Position numbers and translations under genes: made by a program
Notes under the pieces: generated by a model
Told to the model about the DNA's origin: nothing
The model's database searches: none
Seen by the model: only the letters and a program-made list of their open reading frames with translations
Source of the DNA: Dyella silvatica
Lineage (GTDB): Bacteria > Pseudomonadota > Gammaproteobacteria > Xanthomonadales > Rhodanobacteraceae
Length of the DNA: 64,000 bases
Direction of reading: 5' to 3'
Assembly: GCF_026283955.1 (NCBI RefSeq)
Contig: NZ_JAPDPE010000007.1
Coordinates: forward strand, 16,859 to 80,858
Shown: one piece after another, positions 29,058-37,192 of the stretch
How positions within the stretch are numbered: the stretch's first letter is position 1
Layout: each line of letters opens with the position of its first letter

Positions 29058-30666
29058 GTTTCTCCGCAAGGAGCCCTGCCCGTCCTGTGGCAGCAAAGAC
29101 AACCTGGGACGTTACAGCGACGGTCACGGCCACTGCTTCGGCTGTGGCTACTACGAGAAGGGAGACGGCGAGGCCGTCCCTTCAACATCCAGAGGAAAGC
29201 GCATGAGCGACTTCATCCACGGTGAAGTCACAGCTCTTGGTAAGCGCGGCATCACTGAAGAAACCTGTCGAAAGTTCGGCTACACAGTAGGCGAAGCGCG
29301 TGGTAAGAAAGTACAGATCGCTAACTACCGCCGCGACGGCGAGATCGTTGCACAAAAAGTAAGAGACGCTGACAAGGAGTTCTTTGTCGTTGGCAACCAG
29401 AAGAAGGCCGGACTTTACGGTCAGCACCTCTGGAGCCCAGGCCGTCGTGTAGTTGTCACTGAGGGCGAGATTGACTGCCTTAGCGTAAGCCAAGTACAAG
29501 AAAATAAGTGGCCCGTGGTGTCAGTCCCAAACGGCGCTGACGGAGCCAAGAAGGCGCTGGCTCGTGAGTTGGAGTGGCTCGAACAGTTCGAGGAAATAGT
29601 CCTCATGTTCGATATGGACAAGCCCGGTCAGGACGCAGCCAAGGAAAGCAGCGAACTATTCACGCCTGGCAAGTGCAAGATCGCACACCTTCCAGCGAAA
29701 GACCCGAACGAGCTTCTTCAGGCTGGCCGAGGCCGAGAGATCATCACGGCCATCTGGAACGCCAAGGTCTATCGACCGGACGGCATTGTGACCTTTGGTG
29801 ACGTGCGCGAGAAAGCACTGGCTAAGGTCGTTCGTGGGCTCCCCTGGTTCCTGCCATCTCTCAACGACCTCACCTATGGCCGCAGGTACGGCGAGGTGTA
29901 CTTCTTCGGTGCTGGTACAGGCGTCGGCAAGACCGACTGGTTCACGCAGGAGATCGAGCACACCGCCATCACGCTCAATGAGAAGTGCGGCCTGTTCTAT
30001 CTGGAGCAGCCGCCCGTCGAGACCGCAAAGCGTGTTGCTGGCAAACACTCTGGCAAGCGGTTCCATGTACCTGACGGTTCGTGGACCGAAGAAGAACTGA
30101 CGGCCTCCTTCGAGCGTATCGAGGCCAGCGGCAACGTCTTCATGTACGACTCGTTTGGGTCTACTGAGTGGCCCACGATCCTTGCGAAGATGAAGTACCT
30201 CGTGGTCAGCGAGGGTGTGAAGCACATCTTCTTCGACCATCTCACGGCTGTCGTGGCCGCCGAGGAAGATGAGAGGAAAGCACTGGAAAAGATCATGGAA
30301 GAGATCGCATCGTTCGCCCAAGCGCACAACGTCTGCTTCTACGGCATCTCCCACTTAGCCACCCCTGAGGGCAAACCTCACGAGGAAGGCGGGCGCGTCA
30401 TGATTCGGCACTTCAAGGGCTCCCGTGCTATCGGCTTCTGGAGTCACTTCATGTTTGGCCTGGAGCGAGACCAGCAGGCCGAAGACGAAGAGGTCCGGCA
30501 GACCACCATCTTCCGCGTACTGAAGGATCGCTTCACCGGCCAAGCAACCGGCAAGGTGATCCCGATGGGCTACGACGTGAACACCGGGCGTCTGTACGAG
30601 AAAGAGCTGAAGCAGGACGACATGTGCGCCGATGAGTCGAAAGTCGAAGGCCGCCCCGACTTCTGA
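29038..30666 (+). CDS. DNA primase/helicase, T7 gp4-like
   Basis: 542 residues from GTG. The zinc-binding primase domain has Cys14, Cys17, Cys33 and Cys36. The TOPRIM domain has VTEGEIDCLS and LMFDMDKPGQDA. The RecA-type helicase has Walker A GAGTGVGKT (Lys298) and Walker B HIFFDHLTAV. Primes lagging-strand synthesis and unwinds DNA with the gene 5-like polymerase. An internal ATG at 29203 (Met56), with its own ribosome binding site, could give a zinc-less short form as in T7 4A/4B. Confidence 0.96.
   Translation: MERIESEFLRKEPCPSCGSKDNLGRYSDGHGHCFGCGYYEKGDGEAVPSTSRGKRMSDFIHGEVTALGKRGITEETCRKFGYTVGEARGKKVQIANYRRDGEIVAQKVRDADKEFFVVGNQKKAGLYGQHLWSPGRRVVVTEGEIDCLSVSQVQENKWPVVSVPNGADGAKKALARELEWLEQFEEIVLMFDMDKPGQDAAKESSELFTPGKCKIAHLPAKDPNELLQAGRGREIITAIWNAKVYRPDGIVTFGDVREKALAKVVRGLPWFLPSLNDLTYGRRYGEVYFFGAGTGVGKTDWFTQEIEHTAITLNEKCGLFYLEQPPVETAKRVAGKHSGKRFHVPDGSWTEEELTASFERIEASGNVFMYDSFGSTEWPTILAKMKYLVVSEGVKHIFFDHLTAVVAAEEDERKALEKIMEEIASFAQAHNVCFYGISHLATPEGKPHEEGGRVMIRHFKGSRAIGFWSHFMFGLERDQQAEDEEVRQTTIFRVLKDRFTGQATGKVIPMGYDVNTGRLYEKELKQDDMCADESKVEGRPDF
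29191..29205 (+). promoter_or_regulatory. Internal ribosome binding site and start for a short helicase form
   Basis: AGAGGAAA at 29191-29198 lies four bases before the in-frame ATG at 29203, just past the zinc domain. T7 gene 4 makes its 4B helicase from an equivalent internal start. Confidence 0.6.
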
Positions 30667-30836
30667 TGTCGGAGCCTGTCGAGCACATCGTCTACATCCC
30701 CAAAGACGCACCCGCAGGCTACGCCGTATCCGCCTGCTTCCCTTACCTCCCCAAGTCCGCCACCGCAGCCTCCTCCGAATTTCGTGAGGGGGCTCGGCGT
30801 GTGCGCGTAACCATCACTGTCCAGGAGATCGAATGA
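30666..30836 (+). CDS. Small phage protein, unknown function
   Basis: 56 residues, start sharing one base with the primase-helicase stop (TGATG), end overlapping the next gene by four (ATGA). It begins MSEPVEHIVYIPKDAPAGYAV. Position between helicase and polymerase matches the T7 4.x genes of mostly unknown role. Confidence 0.55.
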   Translation: MSEPVEHIVYIPKDAPAGYAVSACFPYLPKSATAASSEFREGARRVRVTITVQEIE

Positions 30837-31075
30837 TCCTCGTCAACCTACTCACGTACTTGCTCGACAAAGTTTCGCCGTATTCGGTGGACACCGTGCT
30901 GGCCCGCCACGAGCGAGATATCACGCGTCTTCAGAAAGTCGCCGACAACCGCCGAGCTGCCGCCGAGGCGCAGGTCACTGCCGCGCAAGATCTACTGGCA
31001 GAGGCGCGCGACCACGCCGATGAAGCCGCCAAGGCTGATCGCATCGCCAGCCGCATGAAGTCCCTTCTGGACTGA
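30833..31075 (+). CDS. Coiled-coil phage protein, unknown function
   Basis: 80 residues. After a hydrophobic N-terminus (MILVNLLTYLLDKV) the remaining 55 residues are Ala/Glu/Asp/Arg-rich with heptad spacing (DITRLQKVADNRRAAAEAQ), predicting a long coiled coil. No enzyme motif. Confidence 0.6.
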   Translation: MILVNLLTYLLDKVSPYSVDTVLARHERDITRLQKVADNRRAAAEAQVTAAQDLLAEARDHADEAAKADRIASRMKSLLD

Positions 31076-31079
31076 TGCC

Positions 31080-31643
31080 ATGACATCGATCCAACAATAC
31101 GCACTCAACATCTTCAGGAAGGCACCGGCTGGAATCGATGTCTTGGCCTACCTGGGCGGTGGTTGCCTCCGTTCGTTCTACGACGGCACGCCTGTCAAAG
31201 ACTACGATCTGTTCTTCGCCAGTTACCACGACTGGCTATTTGCTTGTCAGTGGTTCCGAGCCGACACGTCCTTCGTCGAAACCACCTTGGAGGGAGAACA
31301 GACCTATCCAAGCTTCCAGCGTGAAGGCGAGCCGCCGTTCAACCTGATCGGCTTCCGCTTCCACAAGGGTGCGGAGGCCCTCTGCAATTCCTTCGACTTC
31401 ACCTGTGTCGCTCTGGTGGCAGAGATCGTCGAGCCTGACGTAGTGACCGTCACCCAACACCCACTCGCTCCGTATCACGCAAGCCACAAGCTTCTGTCGT
31501 TCCAGAACTTACAGCACATCGACCGCGTTGAACGCCGCAAGGCGCGCTACATGGGCTATGGCTACAAGGAAACACCTGAGTTCACGGCAAGTCTCCCCAA
31601 GTGTGCGGCGATTCCTCGTGAGGCTTCGGGCGGTGATTACTAA
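31080..31643 (+). CDS. Nucleotidyltransferase-fold phage protein
   Basis: 187 residues. Residues 25-45 carry the signature of the polymerase-beta-like nucleotidyltransferase fold: LGGGCLRS followed by KDYDLFF, with two metal-binding aspartates (Asp41, Asp43). The rest is unlike tRNA nucleotidyltransferases and short for one. Related small proteins occur in T7-like phages with unknown targets. It lies directly before the DNA polymerase gene with a three-base gap. Substrate unknown; a nucleic acid or protein target is possible. Confidence 0.7.
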   Translation: MTSIQQYALNIFRKAPAGIDVLAYLGGGCLRSFYDGTPVKDYDLFFASYHDWLFACQWFRADTSFVETTLEGEQTYPSFQREGEPPFNLIGFRFHKGAEALCNSFDFTCVALVAEIVEPDVVTVTQHPLAPYHASHKLLSFQNLQHIDRVERRKARYMGYGYKETPEFTASLPKCAAIPREASGGDY

Positions 31644-31646
31644 CCT

Positions 31647-33461
31647 TTGAAGTTATTCGACTGTGAAACCGATGGACTCCTCGACGAACTAACCGTAATC
31701 CACTGCATCGCCTTCGTTGACACATTGACGGGCAAAACGATCCGTGGAAACAACCACGGAGCAGCATTCACAGTCGAGCAAGTCCTTCGCATGCTGATGG
31801 AAGCTGACGCCATCGGCGGCCACAACATCATCGGCTTCGATATCCCGGCCATCCAAAAGGTCTACCCCTGGTTCAAGCCGAAGGGTCTGATCCGCGACAC
31901 GCTCATCATGTCCCGCCTGATCTTCACGGACCTCGTGGAGCGCGACTTCAACTTCGCCAAGAAGACCCCAACGTTCGGCAAGAACCTGATTGGTTCTCAC
32001 GCACTTGAAGCCTGGGGCATCCGCCTGGGCGAGTGGAAGGGCGACTACGCGAAAGAGTGTAAGGCCAACGGCATTGATCCCTGGGCGCGCTGGAATCAGG
32101 AGATGGACGACTACTGCCTTCAGGACGTCGTTGTCACCTGGAAGCTGTGGGAGAAACTTCTATCCAAAGGCTTCGGGGAGGAGTCCATACAGCTCGAACA
32201 CGATGTCGCTCCGATCATCGAACGGCAGACCCGCTACGGCTTCCTCTTTGACGTCGAGAAGGCGCGGAAGCTGGAGGAGATTCTCGTCACGCGACGTACT
32301 GAGCTGGCCGACAAGTTGCGCGAAGCCTTCCCACCCTGGGAAGCAAAGGGTGCACTGCTGGTCCCCAAGCGGGACAACAAGGCCAAGGGGTACATCAAGG
32401 GTGTCCCCATCCAGAAGTACAAGACCGTCGTGTTCAACCCGGCTTCTCGCGATCACATCGCCAACCGGCTCACGACTCTGTACGGCTGGAAGCCAGTGCA
32501 GTTCACCGACAGTGGCAAACCCAAGGTCGATGAAACGACTCTCGAAGGTCTGAAGTACCCGGAAGCGGAGCTGCTTACGGAGTACCTGATGGTTGAGAAG
32601 CGGATCGGCCAGCTCTCCGAAGGCAAGCAGGCGTGGTTCAAGTCTATCAAGAAGAGGACGGGCCGTATCCACGGACGCGTCACGCAGAACGGCGCGGTCA
32701 CGGGTCGTATGACTCACAGCAGCCCCAACTTGGCGCAAGTGCCGAGCTGTGGCACGCCCTACGGCGAAGACTGCCGTGAGTTGTTCTGCGTACCGAAGGG
32801 GAAGAAACAGGTAGGCGCTGACGCCTCCGGCCTCGAACTGCGGAACCTCGCGCACTTCATGGCGAAATGGGACGGAGGCGAGTACGCCAAGGTCATCCTC
32901 GAAGGCGACATCCACACAGTTAACCAGTGTGCCGCAGGTCTTCCCACTCGCAACAACGCGAAGACCTTCATCTACGCCTTCTTGTACGGCGCAGGCGATG
33001 CGAAGATCGGCTCCATCGTAGGTAAGGGTCGTCTAGCAGGCACAGCGCTCAAGAAGAAGTTCCTGAGCGGACTCCCTGCCCTCAACAGTCTCCTACAAGC
33101 GGTAAAGGTCGCTGCGAACAAGCGTGGGTATTTGATTGGACTTGATGGCCGAAAGCTGCATATCCGATCCGACCACGCTGCGCTTAACACGCTCCTCCAA
33201 TCCGCAGGTGCCGTCGTGATGAAGAAAGCCCTGGTGATCCTCGACCGTCGCCTTCAGGAACTCGGCTACGTCCCCGGTGTGAACTACGAGTTCATCGCCA
33301 ACATCCACGATGAGTTTCAGATCGAGTGTGATGAGGACATTGCAGAGATCGTCGGCAAGACGGCGGTGGAGTCGATCCGTGCTGCTGGTGACCACTTTGG
33401 TTTCCGCTGTCCGCTCGATGGTGAGTACAAGATCGGCAACAACTGGAAAGAGTGTCACTGA
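31647..33461 (+). CDS. Family A DNA polymerase, T7 gp5-like
   Basis: 604 residues from TTG. The 3'-5' exonuclease domain begins at once: FDCETDG gives the metal-binding Asp/Glu. Polymerase motif A is GADASGLELRN, motif B KTFIYAFLYGAGDAKIG, motif C IANIHDEFQIEC. QNGAVTGRMTHSSPNLAQVPS is also a typical T7-family segment. At 604 against 704 residues it probably lacks the thioredoxin-binding loop of T7 gp5, which would alter its processivity factor; that is inferred from length only. Confidence 0.96.
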   Translation: MKLFDCETDGLLDELTVIHCIAFVDTLTGKTIRGNNHGAAFTVEQVLRMLMEADAIGGHNIIGFDIPAIQKVYPWFKPKGLIRDTLIMSRLIFTDLVERDFNFAKKTPTFGKNLIGSHALEAWGIRLGEWKGDYAKECKANGIDPWARWNQEMDDYCLQDVVVTWKLWEKLLSKGFGEESIQLEHDVAPIIERQTRYGFLFDVEKARKLEEILVTRRTELADKLREAFPPWEAKGALLVPKRDNKAKGYIKGVPIQKYKTVVFNPASRDHIANRLTTLYGWKPVQFTDSGKPKVDETTLEGLKYPEAELLTEYLMVEKRIGQLSEGKQAWFKSIKKRTGRIHGRVTQNGAVTGRMTHSSPNLAQVPSCGTPYGEDCRELFCVPKGKKQVGADASGLELRNLAHFMAKWDGGEYAKVILEGDIHTVNQCAAGLPTRNNAKTFIYAFLYGAGDAKIGSIVGKGRLAGTALKKKFLSGLPALNSLLQAVKVAANKRGYLIGLDGRKLHIRSDHAALNTLLQSAGAVVMKKALVILDRRLQELGYVPGVNYEFIANIHDEFQIECDEDIAEIVGKTAVESIRAAGDHFGFRCPLDGEYKIGNNWKECH

Positions 33462-33778
33462 GGACGCCCGCCACACCGGCTAGTCGTCTTCTGTCACTCA
33501 CCAAGTACCGTGCACAGAAACGTGGGATTCCCTTTGACCTCTCTATCGAGGACATCGTGATCCCACGTTTCTGTCCGGTGCTTGGACTGCCGCTGTATCG
33601 CAACTCCGGTGGCCGTGCCCAAGGCCCCAACTCGCCCACCGTGGATCGTCTTGATCCCGACAAGGGCTACGTCAAAGAAAACGTGAAGGTCATCTCGGCC
33701 CGAGCGAATGCCATCAAGTCCAACGCGACACCTGAAGAGCTTCTTCGGGTTGCCGCATATTTCCAGGAGAACCAATGA
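33452..33778 (+). CDS. Phage HNH-like (DRxDP..GY) endonuclease family protein
   Basis: 108 residues from GTG inside the polymerase end. It matches a small phage endonuclease-like family: FCPVLGLPLYR, then SPTVDRLDPDKGYVKENVKVISARANAIKS. The usual HNH histidine position is Asp here, as in the wider DRIDP subfamily, so activity is uncertain. Such genes are often free-standing homing nucleases next to polymerase genes. Confidence 0.72.
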   Translation: MSLRTPATPASRLLSLTKYRAQKRGIPFDLSIEDIVIPRFCPVLGLPLYRNSGGRAQGPNSPTVDRLDPDKGYVKENVKVISARANAIKSNATPEELLRVAAYFQENQ

Positions 33779-34008
33779 AGCGCTGCATCGATTGCAAATT
33801 CAGCCGCTACATCTATGTCTACGACAATCACAGATGCGAACGTCTCCACACGTTCGCTACCGTTCCTGACCCGGTGCGTGGCGGTACCAAAGAGATCAAC
33901 ACCACACCGTTAAGCTCTTACCGCAATTGCGAAGACGAGCGCGGCTCCATTCTTCCCTGGCGCTGCGGTTCCAAGGGTCGTCACTTCAAGCCCGAGGATT
34001 CGAAATGA
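33775..34008 (+). CDS. Cysteine-rich phage protein (zinc-ribbon-like)
   Basis: 77 residues, ATGA overlap with the preceding gene. Five cysteines, including CIDC at residues 4-7 and single cysteines near 21, 51 and 64, suggest a zinc knuckle. Function unknown. Confidence 0.6.
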   Translation: MKRCIDCKFSRYIYVYDNHRCERLHTFATVPDPVRGGTKEINTTPLSSYRNCEDERGSILPWRCGSKGRHFKPEDSK

Positions 34009-34235
34009 GCTTCAGCAATCCACCACCCGAGGCTGAGAATCGCCTTCTGCTTGAGCTGTTCAAGCGCCGTGTCCGAGAGCTGCTCGAAAAAGAAATCCTT
34101 GCCGCCATCCGACCAGCGATGGGCAAGGCCATCGACGGCGCCGTGGGAAGCCTAGAGGCCGACATGCAGCGGCATTACGACGCCCAGACCAACCGAACGA
34201 TTCATCAGCTCATCGTCACGCGGCACGACAAGTGA
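34005..34235 (+). CDS. Hypothetical phage protein, helical
   Basis: 76 residues beginning MSFSNPPPEAENRLLLELF, with strong helix propensity and mixed charge (KRRVRELLEKEILAAIR). ATGA overlap with the previous gene; GTGA overlap with the spanin gene that follows. It precedes the lysis pair but has no membrane segment. Confidence 0.6.
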   Translation: MSFSNPPPEAENRLLLELFKRRVRELLEKEILAAIRPAMGKAIDGAVGSLEADMQRHYDAQTNRTIHQLIVTRHDK

Positions 34236-34594
34236 CCTTCACCCGCTACCACGTCTACGCGGCCCTGCTGGTCGTGGCGGGCCTCCTCGGAACCTCCGCC
34301 ATCATCTCCTATCGCCACATGGCATCCCGTGTGGAAACCCTGGAGGTGACGGCCAAGGAATACGACGGGCTCAGAAAGTCCGTCGAGTCTCTCCAGGCCG
34401 AGGTCATTGCGCGCCGGACGTCTGACCAGTCCATCCGCGACAAGCGGGCCAACACCACCAAAGCCATCCAGGAGGCAAGCCATGCTGACCAAGCTACTGC
34501 TGACTTTCTTGCTACTCCTCTACCTGACGGGCTGCGCAACGCATACCTCAAAGCCCACACCGAACAGCGTGTGGTTTCAACCAACAACCATTGA
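34232..34594 (+). CDS. Inner-membrane spanin subunit, Rz-like
   Basis: 120 residues from GTG. One N-terminal membrane helix (about residues 7-25) and then a charged coiled coil (VETLEVTAKEYDGLRKSVESLQAEV) fit an i-spanin, which with the outer-membrane partner fuses the two membranes at lysis. The partner gene is nested in another frame within its 3' end. In T7 the equivalent genes (18.5/18.7) lie next to the terminase; here they are in the replication module. Confidence 0.75.
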   Translation: MTFTRYHVYAALLVVAGLLGTSAIISYRHMASRVETLEVTAKEYDGLRKSVESLQAEVIARRTSDQSIRDKRANTTKAIQEASHADQATADFLATPLPDGLRNAYLKAHTEQRVVSTNNH

Positions 34595-34736
34595 AGGCCG
34601 CTACGGCTCCCTGGATGCCCTGATGGCTGACAAGCGGAGCACAGGCGGCGACCTTCTCGACTTTGCCGGTAACGCCGAGGACGCCGTGATCCGCTGCAAC
34701 GCGGACAAGACGAGCGCGACGAAGGAGAGCAAGTGA
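34482..34736 (+). CDS. Outer-membrane spanin lipoprotein, Rz1-like, embedded
   Basis: 84 residues starting inside the i-spanin gene in a different frame, with GGAGG 6 bases upstream. The signal peptide ends in lipobox LTGC (Cys near residue 16), followed by a Pro/Thr-containing linker typical of o-spanins. It extends 142 bases past the i-spanin stop, longer than most Rz1 proteins. The embedded arrangement itself is the strongest evidence. Confidence 0.75.
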   Translation: MLTKLLLTFLLLLYLTGCATHTSKPTPNSVWFQPTTIEGRYGSLDALMADKRSTGGDLLDFAGNAEDAVIRCNADKTSATKESK

Positions 34737-34981
34737 AAGCTGGCATCTACGAGTTCGGTCCCGAAGGCTCCAACGTCCTCATATGGGTTGCAGGCGGCTG
34801 GGTATTCAACGGTGATTATGAGGTCTTCTCTGATGACGGATGGAAGACCTGTTGGGTCGAGAACAACCCAAGTGCCATTGCTCGCCGAGTCGGTGACGTG
34901 CCCTCCATCACAAGGCGTGACTACAACGAAGTCATCGAGACATTCATCGAACAAAGGACTACCAAGTGCAAATCCAAGTAA
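34733..34981 (+). CDS. Hypothetical phage protein
   Basis: 82 residues from GTG (GTGA overlap with the spanin stop). Mixed strand/helix composition with three tryptophans in the first half; no membrane segment and no known motif. It overlaps the next gene by 16 bases. Confidence 0.55.
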   Translation: MKAGIYEFGPEGSNVLIWVAGGWVFNGDYEVFSDDGWKTCWVENNPSAIARRVGDVPSITRRDYNEVIETFIEQRTTKCKSK

Positions 34982-35184
34982 CCCTGCTGGGTGGCCCCGC
35001 CGACCTTCAGCGTCATAGCATTGATTCACAGTTGAGCCGCTACCAGGTAGCCGTTCTCGATAACCCTGCGATCTACCATGCGCCTTTCGCTGACTACACA
35101 GCGGTGGTCAATACGCATACCTACATGATTCGACAAGTTGACCGCGATGTCTTCGTGGGAATCTGGCAGCGTCGTTGGAGCTGA
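34966..35184 (+). CDS. Hypothetical phage protein
   Basis: 72 residues from GTG, beginning MQIQVTLLGGPADLQRHS. It overlaps both neighbours. No recognised domain; the Tyr/Val-rich second half predicts a small beta-rich protein. Confidence 0.5.
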   Translation: MQIQVTLLGGPADLQRHSIDSQLSRYQVAVLDNPAIYHAPFADYTAVVNTHTYMIRQVDRDVFVGIWQRRWS

Positions 35185-35975
35185 CGCTCTTAATTGACGC
35201 CGACGTTCTCCGCTACCAACTCGCCTTCTCCAACACCAAGTCGTTCCAATTCGACGACGATGACTCCGCAACGGAGATCACGAATCCAGAGAAGGCCAAG
35301 GCGGACCTTGAGGGCTACATCGAAGACCTCGTGGACACACTCGGTGCTACCGACTTTCTGCTGCCCCTGTCGGTCTCCACCAACTTTCGCAAAGACCTCT
35401 ATCCGGCCTACAAAGACAATCGCGCGGGTAAGCCCAAGCCGTCCCTATGGTCCGCCGTAGATGGATTCCTGCACGAAATGTACGCCGACAAAATCATCAC
35501 CCGTGATTGCCTCGAAGGCGATGACATCCTCGGGCTCTTGGCAACACATCCGAAGCCCAAGCGGTGCCCCGGCAAGCGGATCATCGTGTCCATCGATAAA
35601 GACATGCAGACGATTCCTAGTCGCCTATACAACCCACAGAAGCCCGACCTGGGCACCCGCACCATCGGCATTCACGACGCGAACCTGTTCTGGATGAAGC
35701 AGACGCTGATGGGCGACGCGACGGACAACTATCCCGGCTGCAAAGGCATTGGACCTAAGAAAGCTGATGAGCTGCTCAATCCGATCCACGAGGCATGTCT
35801 CGACGGCGACGCTGAAACGCACCTCTCGGCCCTCTGGTTGGCCGTCGTGGATGCCTTCATGGCCAAGGGATTCTCCGACGCCGACGCCCTGACCCAAGCA
35901 CGCCTCGCGCGCATTCTTCGCCATGGCGATTACAACTACAACACCAACGAGGTGAATCTTTGGAAACCCCTGTAA
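35175..35975 (+). CDS. 5'-3' exonuclease, T7 gp6-like
   Basis: 266 residues from TTG. FEN/5'-3' exonuclease pattern: LLIDADVLRYQLAF at the start, FRKDLYPAYKDNR near 73, the acidic centre DCLEGDDILGL, IVSIDKDMQ, and the helix-hairpin GDATDNYPGCKGIGPKKA. It removes RNA primers and degrades host DNA, supplying nucleotides. Position after the polymerase matches T7 gene 6. Confidence 0.93.
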   Translation: MELTLLIDADVLRYQLAFSNTKSFQFDDDDSATEITNPEKAKADLEGYIEDLVDTLGATDFLLPLSVSTNFRKDLYPAYKDNRAGKPKPSLWSAVDGFLHEMYADKIITRDCLEGDDILGLLATHPKPKRCPGKRIIVSIDKDMQTIPSRLYNPQKPDLGTRTIGIHDANLFWMKQTLMGDATDNYPGCKGIGPKKADELLNPIHEACLDGDAETHLSALWLAVVDAFMAKGFSDADALTQARLARILRHGDYNYNTNEVNLWKPL

Positions 35976-36478
35976 ACACTGGTATAGGTGATGTCACGAG
36001 CGATGCTCGTGGCTCAGGTGCCCGCTTCAATACCGGCAAAGTGCCGTATGAGTTGCTGCCGCTAAAAGCATTCTTCAAGGCCCGTGCATTCCCAACCCGC
36101 AGCATGCCGGAACGTATCATGGAAGCACTCGCAGCATGGCAGACTGGGGAAGATAACCAGCTAAGAGTTGCAATGCTTGAAGCATGTTATGGCGTTATGG
36201 ACCTGCCCAACCTCGCAGACGCCGCCAAGGTTTTCGACTATGGCCGCAAGAAGTACGCAGAGTGGAATTGGGCCAAGGGTATGCCCTGGTCTGCCCCGAT
36301 GGCCTGCGCCATCCGACACTGCCTTGCCATTCTCGATGGTGAGGAGAATGACCCGGAATCTGGCTTACCTCATCTCGCACATGTCAAATGCAATCTGCTG
36401 ATGCTTCTGACGTTTACCGGGACGTATCCCGAGGGCGATGATAGGCCCGTTAGGTGGCTTAAAGCTGCGAACTCATAA
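35960..36478 (+). CDS. dATP/dGTP diphosphohydrolase N-terminal (DUF5664/PF18909-like) protein
   Basis: 172 residues from TTG overlapping the exonuclease by 16 bases. It matches the phage family that opens GARFNTGKVPYELLPL, with KVFDYGRKKYAEWNWAKGMPW and DPESGLPHLAHVKCNLLML; the conserved Glu/His/Asp residues are those of an all-alpha NTP pyrophosphohydrolase. It would hydrolyse purine dNTPs and reshape the nucleotide pool. No PurZ-type gene is nearby, so base modification is not implied. Confidence 0.75.
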   Translation: METPVNTGIGDVTSDARGSGARFNTGKVPYELLPLKAFFKARAFPTRSMPERIMEALAAWQTGEDNQLRVAMLEACYGVMDLPNLADAAKVFDYGRKKYAEWNWAKGMPWSAPMACAIRHCLAILDGEENDPESGLPHLAHVKCNLLMLLTFTGTYPEGDDRPVRWLKAANS

Positions 36479-36482
36479 AAAC

Positions 36483-36782
36483 TCACTTTGCATTTAATCG
36501 CCCTGTAACGGTGTCGATTAGCTCTATAAGTTCACCCTCTGCCTCGGATGCCTCTGTTTTATTCAGACCGGCAGCAATACGATAAGTAGTATTTTTAACG
36601 CCAGCCTGAAGCAGATACGTGGTCTCCTCGCCAGCCTCCATAGGGTGCACCACCACTGTACTAATGTATTCAATATCAGATAGTTGAATTACTCGATTGC
36701 ACAGACTCCACTTGGAACCTTCGTAGTACTGATTCACTCGGAGCCAGCGATATTTTACTACTTGGTCGGTTATCTTGCTCAT
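36483..36782 (-). CDS. Unknown protein on the opposite strand of the phage (cargo gene)
   Basis: 99 residues beginning MSKITDQVVKYRWLRVNQYY. Unlike its neighbours it is on the minus strand and visibly richer in A+T, and it sits exactly between the replication and virion modules. A GGGGGTG site precedes the ATG, and a TATATT box about 30 bases upstream could be its own host-type -10 element. These are marks of a 'moron' expressed in the lysogen. No family recognised. Confidence 0.6.
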   Translation of the reverse strand: MSKITDQVVKYRWLRVNQYYEGSKWSLCNRVIQLSDIEYISTVVVHPMEAGEETTYLLQAGVKNTTYRIAAGLNKTEASEAEGELIELIDTVTGRLNAK

Positions 36783-36918
36783 TCGCACCCCCAGGTTTTG
36801 AACAGGTAAATAATATACCGAGTAAAAGTCACCAAGGCGACAATACGTCCACAAAGCAACTAATACCCGCCAAATAAAACCCGGAGCATAGGACGAAACA
36901 GCATCCAGCCTGCGCCTG

Positions 36919-36975
36919 AGTTAAGTGGCAAGCATAGGAGGAAACGTAGTTTCCCCCCTAAGGATTCCCTTAGGT
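36919..36975 (+). promoter_or_regulatory. Candidate phage promoter copy B with RNase III-like hairpins
   Basis: TGGCAAGCATAGGAGGAA matches copy A at 23468-23497. It is followed by hairpin GGAAAC-GTA-GTTTCC (36940-36954) and by the perfect stem CCTAAGG-ATTC-CCTTAGG (36957-36974). The place, just before the connector/capsid genes, is that of T7 promoter phi6.5 and processing site R6.5. Confidence 0.6.
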
Positions 36976-37000
36976 CTCCCCACGACGCCTAGGGTTTCCC

Positions 37001-37192
37001 TTGACCTCTGAAGCTATCCCCCTGCACGCCTATGACCTGATCGACCAGCTCAACAGGTCGTACCCCGAGGTCGTCTACGACGCCAAAGAAAACCACGACG
37101 AGTTCCTGATGCGATCCGGTGAACGGCGCCTGGTGCTCACCCTGCGCCGCAAGATGGCGCGTGAACAAGAGGAGCAGCATGTGCGGCAGTAA
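37001..37192 (+). CDS. Small phage structural-module protein (T7 gp6.7/7-like position)
   Basis: 63 residues from TTG. It is a helical, charged protein (HAYDLIDQLNRSYPEVV) of the type often found just before the connector in T7-like phages. The start is uncertain because no strong ribosome binding site is seen. Confidence 0.5.
   Translation: MTSEAIPLHAYDLIDQLNRSYPEVVYDAKENHDEFLMRSGERRLVLTLRRKMAREQEEQHVRQ

Noticed and set aside
32160..32915. Minus-strand frame of 251 codons inside the DNA polymerase gene
   Set aside because: Shadow of the polymerase; composition follows the third-codon pattern of the real gene.
35960..36478. Evidence for 2-aminoadenine (Z) DNA
   Set aside because: The dNTP pyrophosphohydrolase-like gene alone is not enough; no PurZ-like or DatZ-like gene is present.
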